Source: JADGGM01 sp027307005 (lineage in GTDB: Bacteria; Gemmatimonadota; Gemmatimonadetes; Gemmatimonadales; Gemmatimonadaceae). Taken from it: a DNA stretch of 64,000 nucleotides. The notes under the pieces were generated by a model, which was given only the letters and a program-made list of their open reading frames with translations, made no database searches and was not told the origin of the DNA. A program made the translations under genes and the position numbers. Position 1 is the first letter of the stretch. Every line of letters begins with the position of its first letter. The DNA is taken from positions 183,665 through 247,664 of the forward strand of contig DATIEP010000036.1 in NCBI GenBank assembly GCA_035455745.1, given 5' to 3'. Positions 36,845-45,473 of the stretch are shown here, piece by piece.

Positions 36845-38304
36845 GAGAGATCCACCCACACCGACTTCACCTGCGTGTATCCGTCGAGCGCGTACGACCC
36901 CAGCTCCCGGCCGAATCCCGACTGCTTGTAGCCGCCGAACGGCGAGCCGGCGTCGTACATGTTGTACGTGTTCACCCACACCGTACCCGCGCGCACCGCG
37001 CGCGCCGTGCGCAGCGCCTTCTTGATGTCGCGCGTCCAGATACCGGCCGCGAGGCCGTAGATCGTGTCGTTGGCTAACGGAATCGCGCCATCCATCCCGC
37101 CCCGGAACGTCATCATGGCCAGCACCGGGCCGAAGATTTCTTCGCGCGCGATGGTCATGCCGGGATCGACGTCGCCGAAGATCGTCGGCGCAACGAAATA
37201 GCCTTTCCCGTTCACCGGCACGCGCGCGCCGCCCGTGAGCAGCGTCGCGCCTTCCTTGCGGCCGCTCTCGATGTAGCCGAGGACGCGCTCCATCTGGGCC
37301 TTGGAGACGATTGCGCCTAACCGCGTCTTGGGGTTGAGCGGATCGCCGGCCACCATCTTCTTGGCGCGCTCGAGCATCTTGCCGCGCAGCGCGTCCTCGA
37401 TCTCGGCTTCCACGAGCAGCCGCGAGCCCGCGGCGCAGACCTCGCCCTTGCCGTAGAAAATGCCGGTGAGCGCGCCGCGCGCCGCGGCGTCGAGATCGGC
37501 GTCCGCATACACGATGTTCGGCGACTTTCCGCCCAACTCCATCGACATCTTCTTCACCGTGCCGGCGGCGGCGCGCATGATCTCCTTGCCCACCTCGGTC
37601 GAGCCGGTGAACGCGATCTTGTCCACGCCCTCGTGCTCGACGAGCGCCATGCCGGCCACGCGGCCGGGGCCCGGCACGCAGTTGAACGCGCCCGCCGGGA
37701 ACCCGGCCTCGAGCGCCAGCTCGGCCATGCGCAGGGCGGTGAACGGCGTCTCCTCCGATGGCTTGAGCACGATCGTGTTCCCGCACGCGAGCGCCGGCCC
37801 GATCTTCCACGCCGCGAGCGACATCGGGAAGTTCCACGGCACGATGGCGCCGATCACGCCTAACGGCTCGCGCAGCGTGTAGTTGAGGAACGGCCCGTCC
37901 ACCGGGATCGTCTCCCCGTAGATCTTGTCCGCCCACCCGCCGTAATACATGAACGTCTCGGCCGTTAGGCGAAGGTCGATGGCGGACTCGAAGATCGGCT
38001 TGCCGTTGTTGAGGGTCTCGAGGCGCGCCAGCTCGTCCTTGTGGGCGAGACAGAGCTCGCCTAACCGATACAGCATCTGCCCGCGCGCCCGCGCCGACAG
38101 ACTGCGCCAGGCATCGCTCTCGAACGTGCGCCGCGCCGACTCCACCGCCCGGTTCACGTCGTCCACGCCGGCCTCGGCGACGTGCGCGATGGTCGCTTCC
38201 GTCGCCGGGTTCACCACCCCGAACGATTTGCCCGAGGACGCCTCCACCGGCTCACCGTGAATGATGAGCCGGGTCGGGAACCGCTCCGTTTCGACTGCCG
38301 TCAT
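36841..38304 (-). CDS. NAD(P)-dependent aldehyde dehydrogenase
   Basis: A 487-residue ALDH: PWNFPMSLAAWKIGPALACGNTIVLKPSEETP, FTGSTEVGKEIM, MELGGKSPNIV with the catalytic Glu, GEVCAAGSRLLVE with the nucleophilic Cys near residue 290, and EEIFGPV. C-terminal PFGGYKQSGFGREL is betaine-aldehyde/ALDH1 style. In this cluster it would oxidise the semialdehyde produced on ring opening, as the PaaZ or BoxD ALDH does, but without PaaZ's fused hydratase domain. Confidence 0.93.
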   Translation of the reverse strand: MTAVETERFPTRLIIHGEPVEASSGKSFGVVNPATEATIAHVAEAGVDDVNRAVESARRTFESDAWRSLSARARGQMLYRLGELCLAHKDELARLETLNNGKPIFESAIDLRLTAETFMYYGGWADKIYGETIPVDGPFLNYTLREPLGVIGAIVPWNFPMSLAAWKIGPALACGNTIVLKPSEETPFTALRMAELALEAGFPAGAFNCVPGPGRVAGMALVEHEGVDKIAFTGSTEVGKEIMRAAAGTVKKMSMELGGKSPNIVYADADLDAAARGALTGIFYGKGEVCAAGSRLLVEAEIEDALRGKMLERAKKMVAGDPLNPKTRLGAIVSKAQMERVLGYIESGRKEGATLLTGGARVPVNGKGYFVAPTIFGDVDPGMTIAREEIFGPVLAMMTFRGGMDGAIPLANDTIYGLAAGIWTRDIKKALRTARAVRAGTVWVNTYNMYDAGSPFGGYKQSGFGRELGSYALDGYTQVKSVWVDLS

Positions 38305-38313
38305 CGCCGGCGC

Positions 38314-39129
38314 CTACTTGCCCTTGAACGTCGGCTGCCGCTTCTCGACGTACGACCCGATGCCTTCCTTCGCGTCGAGACTCTTGAACAACAGACTCTG
38401 CAGCTCCCGCTCCATCGCCAGCCCATACTCGAGCGGAACCTCGGCGCCCGACTGCACCGACCGCTTGATGTGCCCGACCGCCATCGCCGCCTTGTTGGGC
38501 AGGCAGAACTGCCGCGCGTAGAGCAGCACGCTCTCCCACCAGTTGTCCTTCGGATACACCTCGTTCACGATGCCTAACGTCTGCGCTTCCTCGAACGAGA
38601 ACGTCCGCCCCGTCACCATGAGCTCGATCGCCTTGGCCTTCCCGACCAACCGCGCCAGCCGCTGCGTGCCGCCCGTGCCCGGAAGCACGCCCAGATTCAC
38701 CTCGGGCAGCCCGATCTTGCCGGCGTCCTGTTTCGCCAATCGAATATCACACGCCATCGCGATCTCGAGACCACCGCCCACGCAGTGCCCGTTGATCGCC
38801 GCGATCACGAGCTTGGGCGTCTGCTCGAGCCGGCTCAACGTCTCGTTCGCGTGCAGACAGAAGTAATACTTGAACGTCGGATCCATCTCGTTGAGCATGT
38901 TGATGTTCGCGCCCGCCGAGAAGAACTTGCTGCCCGCACCGCGAAGAATGATCACCTGCACGGTGTTGTCGAACCGCGCCTTGAGGATGGAGTCGTCCAA
39001 CTGCCGCATCATCTCGTGCGTGTACGTGTTGGCCGGCGGATCGTTCAGCTCGATGATCGCGATGTTCCCATCCTGGCTGTACGTGACCAGCGTCGCCGAC
39101 TCGCGGTCAGTTACTGTGGCGGTAGCCAT
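38314..39129 (-). CDS. Enoyl-CoA hydratase/isomerase family protein
   Basis: A 271-residue crotonase. SKFFSAGANINMLNEMDP (near 70), AAINGHCVGGGLEIAMACDIRLAKQ (near 110, hydratase Glu present) and GKIGLPEVNLGVLPGTGGTQRLARLVG (near 137) contain both Glu residues. The C-terminal KSLDAKEGIGSYVEKRQPTFKGK is standard. It is the first structural gene after the regulator. It may be a hydratase for an aromatic-derived enoyl-CoA. Confidence 0.9.
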   Translation of the reverse strand: MATATVTDRESATLVTYSQDGNIAIIELNDPPANTYTHEMMRQLDDSILKARFDNTVQVIILRGAGSKFFSAGANINMLNEMDPTFKYYFCLHANETLSRLEQTPKLVIAAINGHCVGGGLEIAMACDIRLAKQDAGKIGLPEVNLGVLPGTGGTQRLARLVGKAKAIELMVTGRTFSFEEAQTLGIVNEVYPKDNWWESVLLYARQFCLPNKAAMAVGHIKRSVQSGAEVPLEYGLAMERELQSLLFKSLDAKEGIGSYVEKRQPTFKGK

Positions 39130-39194
39130 CGATCAACCACGGGTGTAAAGAGTCCATGGTATCGTCGCGCACCGGCTGTGGAACGCGACCAGTG

Positions 39195-39818
39195 TCATCC
39201 CGCCGACGACCGGGGCAGCGCGGCATCGGACACCGGCAGTCCCACGTATCCACCCAGGAACAGGTGGCAGATGTTCTGACTCAGCATCTCGACGCCGACA
39301 TCGCCCAACGGATCGTACCAGTTGTAAATCCAGTTCATCATCCCGAAGAGCGAATACGCCGCCACGCGGCGATTCAGGTGCGCCGGTCCGTGCGCGCGCT
39401 CGACGTCGGCCAGCACATCCATGAGCGCCCGCGTGTACTGGCGCTTCATCTCGTTCACCTTCTGCAAATAGTCGCCCGACAACGCGCCCGCCTCGTGCGA
39501 CAACACCTTCATCTCCGCCATATGCGCGACGAAGTAGTCGAGATGGTTGTCGATGAACCGGCCGATGCGCTCGATCGGATCGGTCACGCCGTGGAGCGAG
39601 GCGCGCATCCCGGCAAGCACCGCCTCGAAGTTCCGGCTCTGGATGAGGTAGAGCAGCTCTTCCTTGCTCTGGACGTAGTAGTACACGCCCGCCAGCGACA
39701 CGCCCGACGCTCGGGCCAGGTCCCGCATGCTCGTCTCATGGTAGCCCCGCTCGGCGAACACCTTTGCCGCGGCGGAGAGGAGCGCGTCGAGCTTCTGATC
39801 CCGGGTTGGTCCAGCCAT
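39195..39818 (-). CDS. TetR family regulator of the catabolic operon
   Basis: A 207-residue TetR repressor. HTH: ALLSAAAKVFAERGYHETSMRDLARASGVSLAGVYYYVQSKEELLYLI. The ligand domain contains EMKVLSHEAGALSGDYLQKVNEMKRQY, typical of FadR/KstR2-like regulators of acyl-CoA catabolism. It begins the minus-strand unit and has a palindrome 22 bases upstream of its ATG. Acyl-CoA inducers are likely. Confidence 0.9.
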   Translation of the reverse strand: MAGPTRDQKLDALLSAAAKVFAERGYHETSMRDLARASGVSLAGVYYYVQSKEELLYLIQSRNFEAVLAGMRASLHGVTDPIERIGRFIDNHLDYFVAHMAEMKVLSHEAGALSGDYLQKVNEMKRQYTRALMDVLADVERAHGPAHLNRRVAAYSLFGMMNWIYNWYDPLGDVGVEMLSQNICHLFLGGYVGLPVSDAALPRSSAG

Positions 39819-39839
39819 TCCACCCCCCAGCAGGCTTTC

Positions 39840-39851
39840 GAACGATCGTTC
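39840..39851 (-). promoter_or_regulatory. Perfect palindrome, candidate TetR operator
   Basis: GAACGATCGTTC is a perfect 12-bp palindrome just upstream of the TetR gene, and between it and the divergent ECF sigma gene. It is the kind of dyad bound by TetR/FadR-like repressors. Confidence 0.55.
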
Positions 39852-39933
39852 AACTGCAACCTATGCCCGGAAAAAGGAAGCGTCAAGCGATCCTTAACAC
39901 CGGGTCGTGCGCTGCGTCTCACTGAGCGACGGG

Positions 39934-40488
39934 ATGACTGAGCCCAGGCGGACGGCCGATGAGCCGGATGACGACGCGCTCATCGCTCGCTGGCGGAGCG
40001 GGGACGAGCGGGCGGCGACGCTCCTGGTGGAGCGGCACGCGACGCCGCTGGCGCGGTTCGTCGCTGCGTTAGGCGAACGGCGCGAGGTGGAGGAGGTCGT
40101 CCAGGACACGTTCGTGCGCGCCTTCGCGTCGTTGGACGGGTTTCGCGGCGAGAGCTCGCTCCGGACGTGGCTGTTCACGATCGCCCGCAATCTCGTGCGC
40201 GACCGGGCGCGCAGCCGGAAGGGCCGGCGCGACGTGGTCGCGATCGAAGAATGGCACGCGGCCACCGAGCACGACGCGTTAGACGTGGCGGTGGCTGATG
40301 AAACGGAGGCGCGGATGCGGCGCGCGGTGGCGGCATTGACGCCGATGCAGCGCGACGTGTTCACGCTGCGGGTGACCGAGGGGATGTCGTACAAGGAGAT
40401 CGCGGCCGTCGTGTCGAGCACGGAAGGCGCGGCGCGGGTACACTACCATAACGCAATGCGCGCGATCAAGGAGTTTCTCGATGAGTGA
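39934..40488 (+). CDS. ECF-type RNA polymerase sigma factor
   Basis: A 184-residue ECF sigma factor. Region 2: DDDALIARWRSGDERAATLLVERHATPLARFVAALGERREVEEVVQDTFVRAFASLDGFRGESSLRTWLFTIARNLVRD; region 4: LTPMQRDVFTLRVTEGMSYKEIAAVVSSTEGAARVHYHNAMRAIK. ATG 39934 was preferred to an upstream GTG that adds only nine residues. It overlaps the anti-sigma gene, which likely sequesters it. Confidence 0.92.
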   Translation: MTEPRRTADEPDDDALIARWRSGDERAATLLVERHATPLARFVAALGERREVEEVVQDTFVRAFASLDGFRGESSLRTWLFTIARNLVRDRARSRKGRRDVVAIEEWHAATEHDALDVAVADETEARMRRAVAALTPMQRDVFTLRVTEGMSYKEIAAVVSSTEGAARVHYHNAMRAIKEFLDE

Positions 40489-41140
40489 GTGTCCGCGGGA
40501 CGACATGCGGGATCGCTTGCCCGACCTGCTCCACGAGCGGTTGGACCCTGCGACGCGCGCCGAGGTGGCGCGGCACGTCGCGTCGTGCGCTGCGTGCGCG
40601 GCGGAGCTCGAGCTTTTGCGCTCGATGCGGCACGCGTTGTCGACCGCGCCGCAGGTGGATGCGGCCCGGATCGCGGCGGCGGTGGCCGCCTCGCGGGCGG
40701 CGGCCGCCGCCGAGGCTAACGTTAGGCCGTTGGCTCCCCGGGCTGCGCCTCGGGCCGGCCGGCGCGCCGCGTGGCGCATCGCGGCGGCGTTCGTCATCGC
40801 GGCGCTCGGCGTGAGCGGCTGGCTGCTCGCGCATCGCCTCCCGAACACGCCCGCGCTTCCGGTGGCGACCGCGCCGTCGCACGTCGACTCGGCGGCCGCC
40901 GCGCCCACCGTCGTTGCCGCGCGCCCGCATGCGCCGAGTCATGCGCATGCGGTGGCCGCGCCGGCGGCGAAGCCGACACTGCTCGCCAGCCGACCCGGTC
41001 TCGTCATGGATGGCGGCGTGACCGACCTGTCCGACGGCGACATGCGGATGCTGCTCCAGTCGCTGGACAGTCTCTCGGCCGTCCCGGACGCCGATCCCAC
41101 GCCGATGAGTTATCAGATCGACGATGGCGGTGTGCAATGA
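40481..41140 (+). CDS. Membrane anti-sigma factor with zinc-finger (zf-HC2) domain
   Basis: A 219-residue protein. The N-terminal anti-sigma domain has H-x3-C-x2-C (HVASCAAC near residue 32), a TM helix near 105-123 (IAAAFVIAALGVSGWLLAH) and an Ala/His-rich periplasmic part ending in an acidic tail. It overlaps both neighbours (ATGAGTGA at the start, ATGA at the end). It would hold the ECF factor inactive and release it on an envelope signal. Confidence 0.85.
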   Translation: MSECPRDDMRDRLPDLLHERLDPATRAEVARHVASCAACAAELELLRSMRHALSTAPQVDAARIAAAVAASRAAAAAEANVRPLAPRAAPRAGRRAAWRIAAAFVIAALGVSGWLLAHRLPNTPALPVATAPSHVDSAAAAPTVVAARPHAPSHAHAVAAPAAKPTLLASRPGLVMDGGVTDLSDGDMRMLLQSLDSLSAVPDADPTPMSYQIDDGGVQ

Positions 41141-41676
41141 TGCGCCGGTCGCTGACCGTTCTCGCGATGCTGCTCGTGGCCGGCAGCGCGTCCGCCGCCG
41201 CCCAACAGGCCACTCAGCCGGCGCCCGACACGGCTGCCGGCGCGCAGACGCCGGAGCGGCGCCAGCTCGAGCAGCAGCTTCGCCTGCGGTTAGGCCAGGT
41301 GGTGCGCCGCCAGCTGCAGCTCACCGACGACCAGTATGCGCAGCTGCAAGCCGTGAACCGCAAGTACGAGGCGCCGCGCCGCACCCTCAACCAGCGCGAG
41401 CGCTACCTGCGTCTGTCGCTGCGCGGCGAGCTGGAGTTAGGCGACAAGGCCGATCAGTCGAAAGTCGCCGGCTATCTCGACCAGCTGACCGACGTGCAGC
41501 AGTCGCGGTTGCAACTCTTCCGCGAGGAGCAGAAGGACCTGTCTGGCTTCTTGACGCCGGTGCAGCGCGCCAAGTACGCGGCGCTCCAGGAGCAGGTCCG
41601 CAAGCGGGTCACGCAGATGCGGCAGCGTCAGCTCCAGCGGCAACAGGGACGAGAAACGAGAGTCCGGCCGCGCTAG
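41137..41676 (+). CDS. Periplasmic Spy/CpxP-like protein
   Basis: A 179-residue secreted, helix-rich protein with a signal peptide (SLTVLAMLLVAGSASAAAQQ). Two LTxxQ-like motifs are visible: LTDDQYAQLQAV (near 68) and FLTPVQRAKYAAL (near 138). The tail is basic (RQRQLQRQQGRETRVRPR). It is coupled to the ECF/anti-sigma pair and could be its envelope-stress sensor or target. Confidence 0.78.
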   Translation: MMRRSLTVLAMLLVAGSASAAAQQATQPAPDTAAGAQTPERRQLEQQLRLRLGQVVRRQLQLTDDQYAQLQAVNRKYEAPRRTLNQRERYLRLSLRGELELGDKADQSKVAGYLDQLTDVQQSRLQLFREEQKDLSGFLTPVQRAKYAALQEQVRKRVTQMRQRQLQRQQGRETRVRPR

Positions 41677-41766
41677 CGCCGCTGTGAGTCTTCAGTGGAG
41701 GAAAGGGGCGGCCATTCACTCGGTCCTCGACACGAAATTCCGTCGGTCGGCGTGTGCGTCGTGCGG

Positions 41767-41795
41767 TTGAGCCGCACTCACCGGGGCGCTAGATT
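41767..41795 (+). promoter_or_regulatory. Promoter for tRNA-Leu
   Basis: TTGAGC, a 17-base spacer and TAGATT place the start of transcription about 3 bases before the mature tRNA 5' end. Confidence 0.6.
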
Positions 41796-41804
41796 GCGCC
41801 TCGC

Positions 41805-41888
41805 GCCCGGGTGGCGGAACTGGTAGACGCACGGGACTCAAAATCCCGCGCCGGCAACGGCGTGCGAGTTCGATTCTCGCCTCGGGCA
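41805..41888 (+). tRNA. tRNA-Leu (anticodon CAA)
   Basis: Acceptor GCCCGGG (41805-41811) pairs with CTCGGGC (41881-41887). The D-arm is GGCGGAACTGGTAGACGC and the anticodon loop CTCAAAA gives anticodon CAA (reads UUG). A long variable arm (class II) and the T-arm GTTCGATTC follow. Discriminator A is at 41888; CCA is not encoded. Confidence 0.95.
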
Positions 41889-41982
41889 CTTCCACGTTAG
41901 GCAACACGCCGGTCCGGGGCGCCGCCCCGCGCCGCCCGCGCGCTGCGTCCGATCTGCCATTTCCTCGCCATCGAGCACTATC

Positions 41983-43506
41983 ATGCGAGCACGACTGTCC
42001 GCGATGCTGATCGTGGCCGCGCTGCGCGGCAGCACGTCGCCCGGCGACGGGCTCAAACTGCAGGTGGATGCATGGCGCGCCGCCCACGAGCACGAGATCA
42101 TCGCGCAGTTCGACAGCCTGCTCCGCTTCCCGAGTGTTGCCGCGAACCCCTCGGGCACCGCCGCAGCGGCCGCCTTCCTCGAGCAACAGCTGCGGTCGCG
42201 CGGATTCGACGCCCGGCTGCTCACCGTGCCCCAGGCGCCGCCCGTCGTCTTCGGATCGCTCACCACGCCGGGCGCTGCGCGCACCGTCGTATTCTATGCG
42301 CACTACGACGGGCAACCGGTCACCCTGTCCCAGTGGGCGACGCCGCCGTTCGAGCCGGTCCTGCGCACCGGTACGTTAGGCGCGGGCGGACGGGTCGTCG
42401 ACCTCGCGACTGCGGCGCCGCCCTACGACGGCGAGTGGCGCCTCTACGGACGGTCGACCGGTGACGACAAGGTCTCCGAGATCGCGTTCCTCGCCGCGTT
42501 CGACGCGCTCAAAGCGTTAGGCAAAAAGCCGTCGGTGAACATCAAGGTCGTCTGGGAAGGCGAGGAAGAGGCCGGCTCCCCGCATCTGCGGGACATCCTG
42601 CGCGCGAACCGCGGCGCGCTGGCCTCGGACCTCTGGCTCATCGGCGATGGACCGGTCCACCAGTCGGGACGGCCGCTGCTCTACTTCGGCGCCCGGGGCA
42701 CCACCGGATTCGATGCCACGATCTACGGCCCGATCCACGCGCTCCACGACGGACACTACGGCAACTGGGTGCCTAACCCGGCGGCCATGGTCGCCGAGCT
42801 GATCGCCGAGCTGCGGACGCCCGACGGCCGCGTGCGCATTCCCGGGTTCATGCGCGATGTCCGCCCGGAAACGCGCGCCGAGCGCGAGGCGATCGCCGCG
42901 CTGCCGCCGGTCGAGTCCGAGCTGAAAGATGAGTTCCAGATTGGCCGCAGCGAGTCGCCCGGCAGCTTGATGGACGCGCTCATGCGGCCGGCGCTCAACG
43001 TGCGCGGGATCAGAGCGGGATCGGTGGGCGGCGCAGCGACCAACGCAATACCCGTCGACGCCGAAGTCTCGATGGACTTCAGGCTCGTGCCGAACCAGAA
43101 GCCGGCCACCGTCCGCGCGCAGCTCGAGGCGTTCCTCCGGTCGAAGGGATGGACGATCGTCACCGACACGCCCGATTCCGCTACCCGGCGCGCGCACGCA
43201 AAGATCATCAAGCTCGACTGGGACGTCGGCTACGCTGCCTTCCGCTCGAGCATGTCGTCGCCCGCCGCCCGCGCCGTGATCGCGGCCGCGGGCCGCGCGT
43301 CCGATCGACCGGTCGCGGTCGTACCGACGCTCGGCGGCAGCGTGCCGCTTTATGTCTTCGATGATCTCTTTCACGAGCCGCTGGCGGGGCTGCCGGTGGC
43401 GAACCACGACGACAATCAGCACGCCGCCAACGAGAACATCCGCCTCCAGAACATCTGGGACGGCATCGACGCTTACGCGGCGATGATGGGCGAGCTGAGG
43501 TGGTGA
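41983..43506 (+). CDS. M20 family metallopeptidase (dipeptidase-like)
   Basis: A 507-residue di-zinc peptidase. VVFYAHYDGQP (first His/Asp, near 105), RSTGDDKVSEIAF (bridging Asp, near 158), VVWEGEEEAGSPHL (Glu pair, near 190), IGDGPVHQSGRPLLYFGARG (Asp, near 222) and NHDDNQHAANENIRLQN (last His, near 475) are visible. The dimerisation domain lies between about 240 and 370. The N terminus (MLIVAALRGSTSPG) is hydrophobic but short, so export is uncertain. It begins about 95 bases after the tRNA. Confidence 0.9.
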   Translation: MRARLSAMLIVAALRGSTSPGDGLKLQVDAWRAAHEHEIIAQFDSLLRFPSVAANPSGTAAAAAFLEQQLRSRGFDARLLTVPQAPPVVFGSLTTPGAARTVVFYAHYDGQPVTLSQWATPPFEPVLRTGTLGAGGRVVDLATAAPPYDGEWRLYGRSTGDDKVSEIAFLAAFDALKALGKKPSVNIKVVWEGEEEAGSPHLRDILRANRGALASDLWLIGDGPVHQSGRPLLYFGARGTTGFDATIYGPIHALHDGHYGNWVPNPAAMVAELIAELRTPDGRVRIPGFMRDVRPETRAEREAIAALPPVESELKDEFQIGRSESPGSLMDALMRPALNVRGIRAGSVGGAATNAIPVDAEVSMDFRLVPNQKPATVRAQLEAFLRSKGWTIVTDTPDSATRRAHAKIIKLDWDVGYAAFRSSMSSPAARAVIAAAGRASDRPVAVVPTLGGSVPLYVFDDLFHEPLAGLPVANHDDNQHAANENIRLQNIWDGIDAYAAMMGELRW

Positions 43507-43631
43507 CGCCGGAGTCGGCGCCGCTCGGGCGGATACCCGGTTTCTCTCGACGGGCGTGACTCGACGGCCCGACTCGACGTCCTTCCGAGAGGACCGCTCT
43601 CGAATTTTTGCCCACGACTCGCCGGCCACCG

Positions 43632-44369
43632 GTGTCCACGTCACTCAACTGTCCTAACTGCGGCGCGCCCGCGCAGCCCGATGCGACGCAATGCGCCTAC
43701 TGCGGCTCGCGCCTCGCGACGGTCGCATGCCCCGCGTGCATGGGTTCCATGATCGTGGGCTCGCAGTTCTGTCCGCACTGCGGCGCGAAAGTCATCGATC
43801 CGAGCGCCGTGAGCGGCCCGGTGCTCCATTGCCCGGGATGCAACGGCGACATGCCGGCGGTGCAAGTTGGGCCGACGACCATGCACCAGTGTTCCAAATG
43901 TGGCAGCTCCTGGCTGTCGCCCGATGCCTTCGCCGCGCTCTGTACCGACAAGGATGCCCGCGGCCTCGTCGCCGCGGCGACCGGATGCTTGCCCGGCCCG
44001 ACACACATCGCACCCGGCGCGCCGGTCCGCTACGTCCACTGCCCCGACTGCGGGAAGGTGATGAACCGCGTCAACTTTGCGCATTCGTCGGGCATCGTCA
44101 TCGACGTCTGCAAGAAGCACGGCGTGTGGTTCGAGAAGGATGAGCTGCGCGGCGTGCTGGACTTCGTCGCCAAGGGCGGCATGCAGCAGATGCGGCAGAA
44201 CGATGAGGCGCAGCGCGCGCTCGAGCAGCGTGCGTTAGGCTTTGTCGACCCGGCCCTTCTGCGCGCGGGCGCGGCGAGCGCGCTCGGCGTCTCGTCGATC
44301 ATCGTGAACGTGCAGGCCGATGGGCAGGCCGTCACGCTGCGCTCGCTCCTCGACGCGATTTTCCATTGA
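43632..44369 (+). CDS. Multi-zinc-ribbon (TFIIB-type) protein
   Basis: About 245 residues with at least four Cys pairs: CPNCGAPAQPDATQCAYC, CPACMGSMIVGSQFCPHC, CPGCNGDMPAVQVGPTTMHQCSKC and CPDCGKVMN followed by CKKHGVWFE. The last pair is the zf-TFIIB motif. Start is uncertain (GTG 43632, or TTG 43608), with no clear RBS. It immediately precedes an SPFH-GYF protein. Zinc-ribbon plus SPFH pairs recur in bacteria, possibly as membrane-remodelling partners. The function is unknown. Confidence 0.75.
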   Translation: MSTSLNCPNCGAPAQPDATQCAYCGSRLATVACPACMGSMIVGSQFCPHCGAKVIDPSAVSGPVLHCPGCNGDMPAVQVGPTTMHQCSKCGSSWLSPDAFAALCTDKDARGLVAAATGCLPGPTHIAPGAPVRYVHCPDCGKVMNRVNFAHSSGIVIDVCKKHGVWFEKDELRGVLDFVAKGGMQQMRQNDEAQRALEQRALGFVDPALLRAGAASALGVSSIIVNVQADGQAVTLRSLLDAIFH

Positions 44370-44394
44370 CCACCTGCGGCACACCGGAGCCCCA

Positions 44395-45471
44395 ATGACG
44401 CTACGAGACTTCATCAGCGGCGAGCTGGTCGACATCATCGAATGGCCCGACCAGACCGATACGGCGATGGCCTGGCGGTTCTCGCGCCCGAACAACGAAA
44501 TCAAAAACGGCGCCCAGCTCATCGTTAGGCCGGCGCAGACGGCGATGCTCATCGACCAGGGGCGCATCGCCGACGTCTACCAGCCGGGCCGCTACGAACT
44601 CACGACCGCCAACATGCCGGTGTTGTCGCGGTTCCAGGGATGGAAATATGGCTTCGCGAGTCCGTTCAAGGCCGACGTGCTCTTCCTCAGCACTCGGCAG
44701 TTCGTCGACCAGAAGTGGGGCACGACCAACCCGGTGATCGTGCGCGATGCCCAACTGGGGCCGGTTCGCCTGCGCGCATACGGCACCTACGCCATGCGCC
44801 TCGTCAACCCGCGCAAGTTCGTCGAGCAACTGAGCGGTACGACGGGCGACTTCGCGACCGATCGCATCGCCGACCAGATGCGCGACCTGATCGTCGCCAG
44901 AGTCAGCGGCGTTCTCGCCGAAGGCAGCATCTCGATCTACGAGCTGTCGGCAAAGTACGCCGAGGTCGGCGCGGTGGTGCAGCAGCGCGTGGCGCCGCAG
45001 TTCGAGCAATACGGGTTGAGCATCACGCAATTCGTGATCGAGAACGTCTCGCTGCCGACGGAGGTCGAGTCGACGCTCGATCAACAGACGCGCATGAGCA
45101 TGCTCCGCGGCCAGCTCGACACGTACACACAGCTGCAGAGCGCCGATGCGATTCGCGATGCGGCGCGCAATCCAAGTGGCGGCGCGGCAGCCGGCGTCGG
45201 TATCGGCATGGGCGCGGCGCTCGGACAGCGCGCGGCCGCGGCCGCCGCAGCGCCGGCCCCGGTGGTGGGCGCGTACGAGCCGCCGCCGCTCCCCGCGGTT
45301 GCCTGGTACTATGCCGTGGGCGGCGAGCGCAGGGGACCGGTGGATCAGAGCGCGCTCGCAGCGCCGGGCACGCTCACCGCCGAGACGCTCGTGTGGCGGC
45401 ACGGCATGACAGGATGGACGGTAGCCGGCCAGGTTCCGGAGCTGGCAGCGCTGTTCCCGCCTAACCGTTAG
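44395..45471 (+). CDS. SPFH (band 7-like) protein with C-terminal GYF_2 domain
   Basis: A 358-residue protein. An SPFH-type domain occupies about 1-240 (LIVRPAQTAMLIDQGRIADVYQPGRYEL and GLSITQFVIENVSLPTEVESTLDQQTRM). A Gly/Ala-rich linker (ARNPSGGAAAGVGIGMGAALGQRAAAAAAAPAP) leads to a GYF_2 domain (AWYYAVGGERRGPVDQSAL...TLVWRHGMTGWTVAGQVPEL). SPFH proteins form membrane-associated oligomers, and GYF domains bind proline-rich peptides. It ends in Asn-Arg-stop with the TAG inside the heptamer CGTTAGGC. Its neighbour is the zinc-ribbon protein. Confidence 0.85.
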   Translation: MTLRDFISGELVDIIEWPDQTDTAMAWRFSRPNNEIKNGAQLIVRPAQTAMLIDQGRIADVYQPGRYELTTANMPVLSRFQGWKYGFASPFKADVLFLSTRQFVDQKWGTTNPVIVRDAQLGPVRLRAYGTYAMRLVNPRKFVEQLSGTTGDFATDRIADQMRDLIVARVSGVLAEGSISIYELSAKYAEVGAVVQQRVAPQFEQYGLSITQFVIENVSLPTEVESTLDQQTRMSMLRGQLDTYTQLQSADAIRDAARNPSGGAAAGVGIGMGAALGQRAAAAAAAPAPVVGAYEPPPLPAVAWYYAVGGERRGPVDQSALAAPGTLTAETLVWRHGMTGWTVAGQVPELAALFPPNR

Positions 45472-45473
45472 GC
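45459..45473. repeat. Perfect palindrome GCCTAAC-C-GTTAGGC
   Basis: GCCTAAC (45459-45465) and GTTAGGC (45467-45473) are separated by one base and span the stop codons of the SPFH gene and the opposing Old Yellow Enzyme remnant. It is a dyad of two heptamer copies. Confidence 0.6.
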
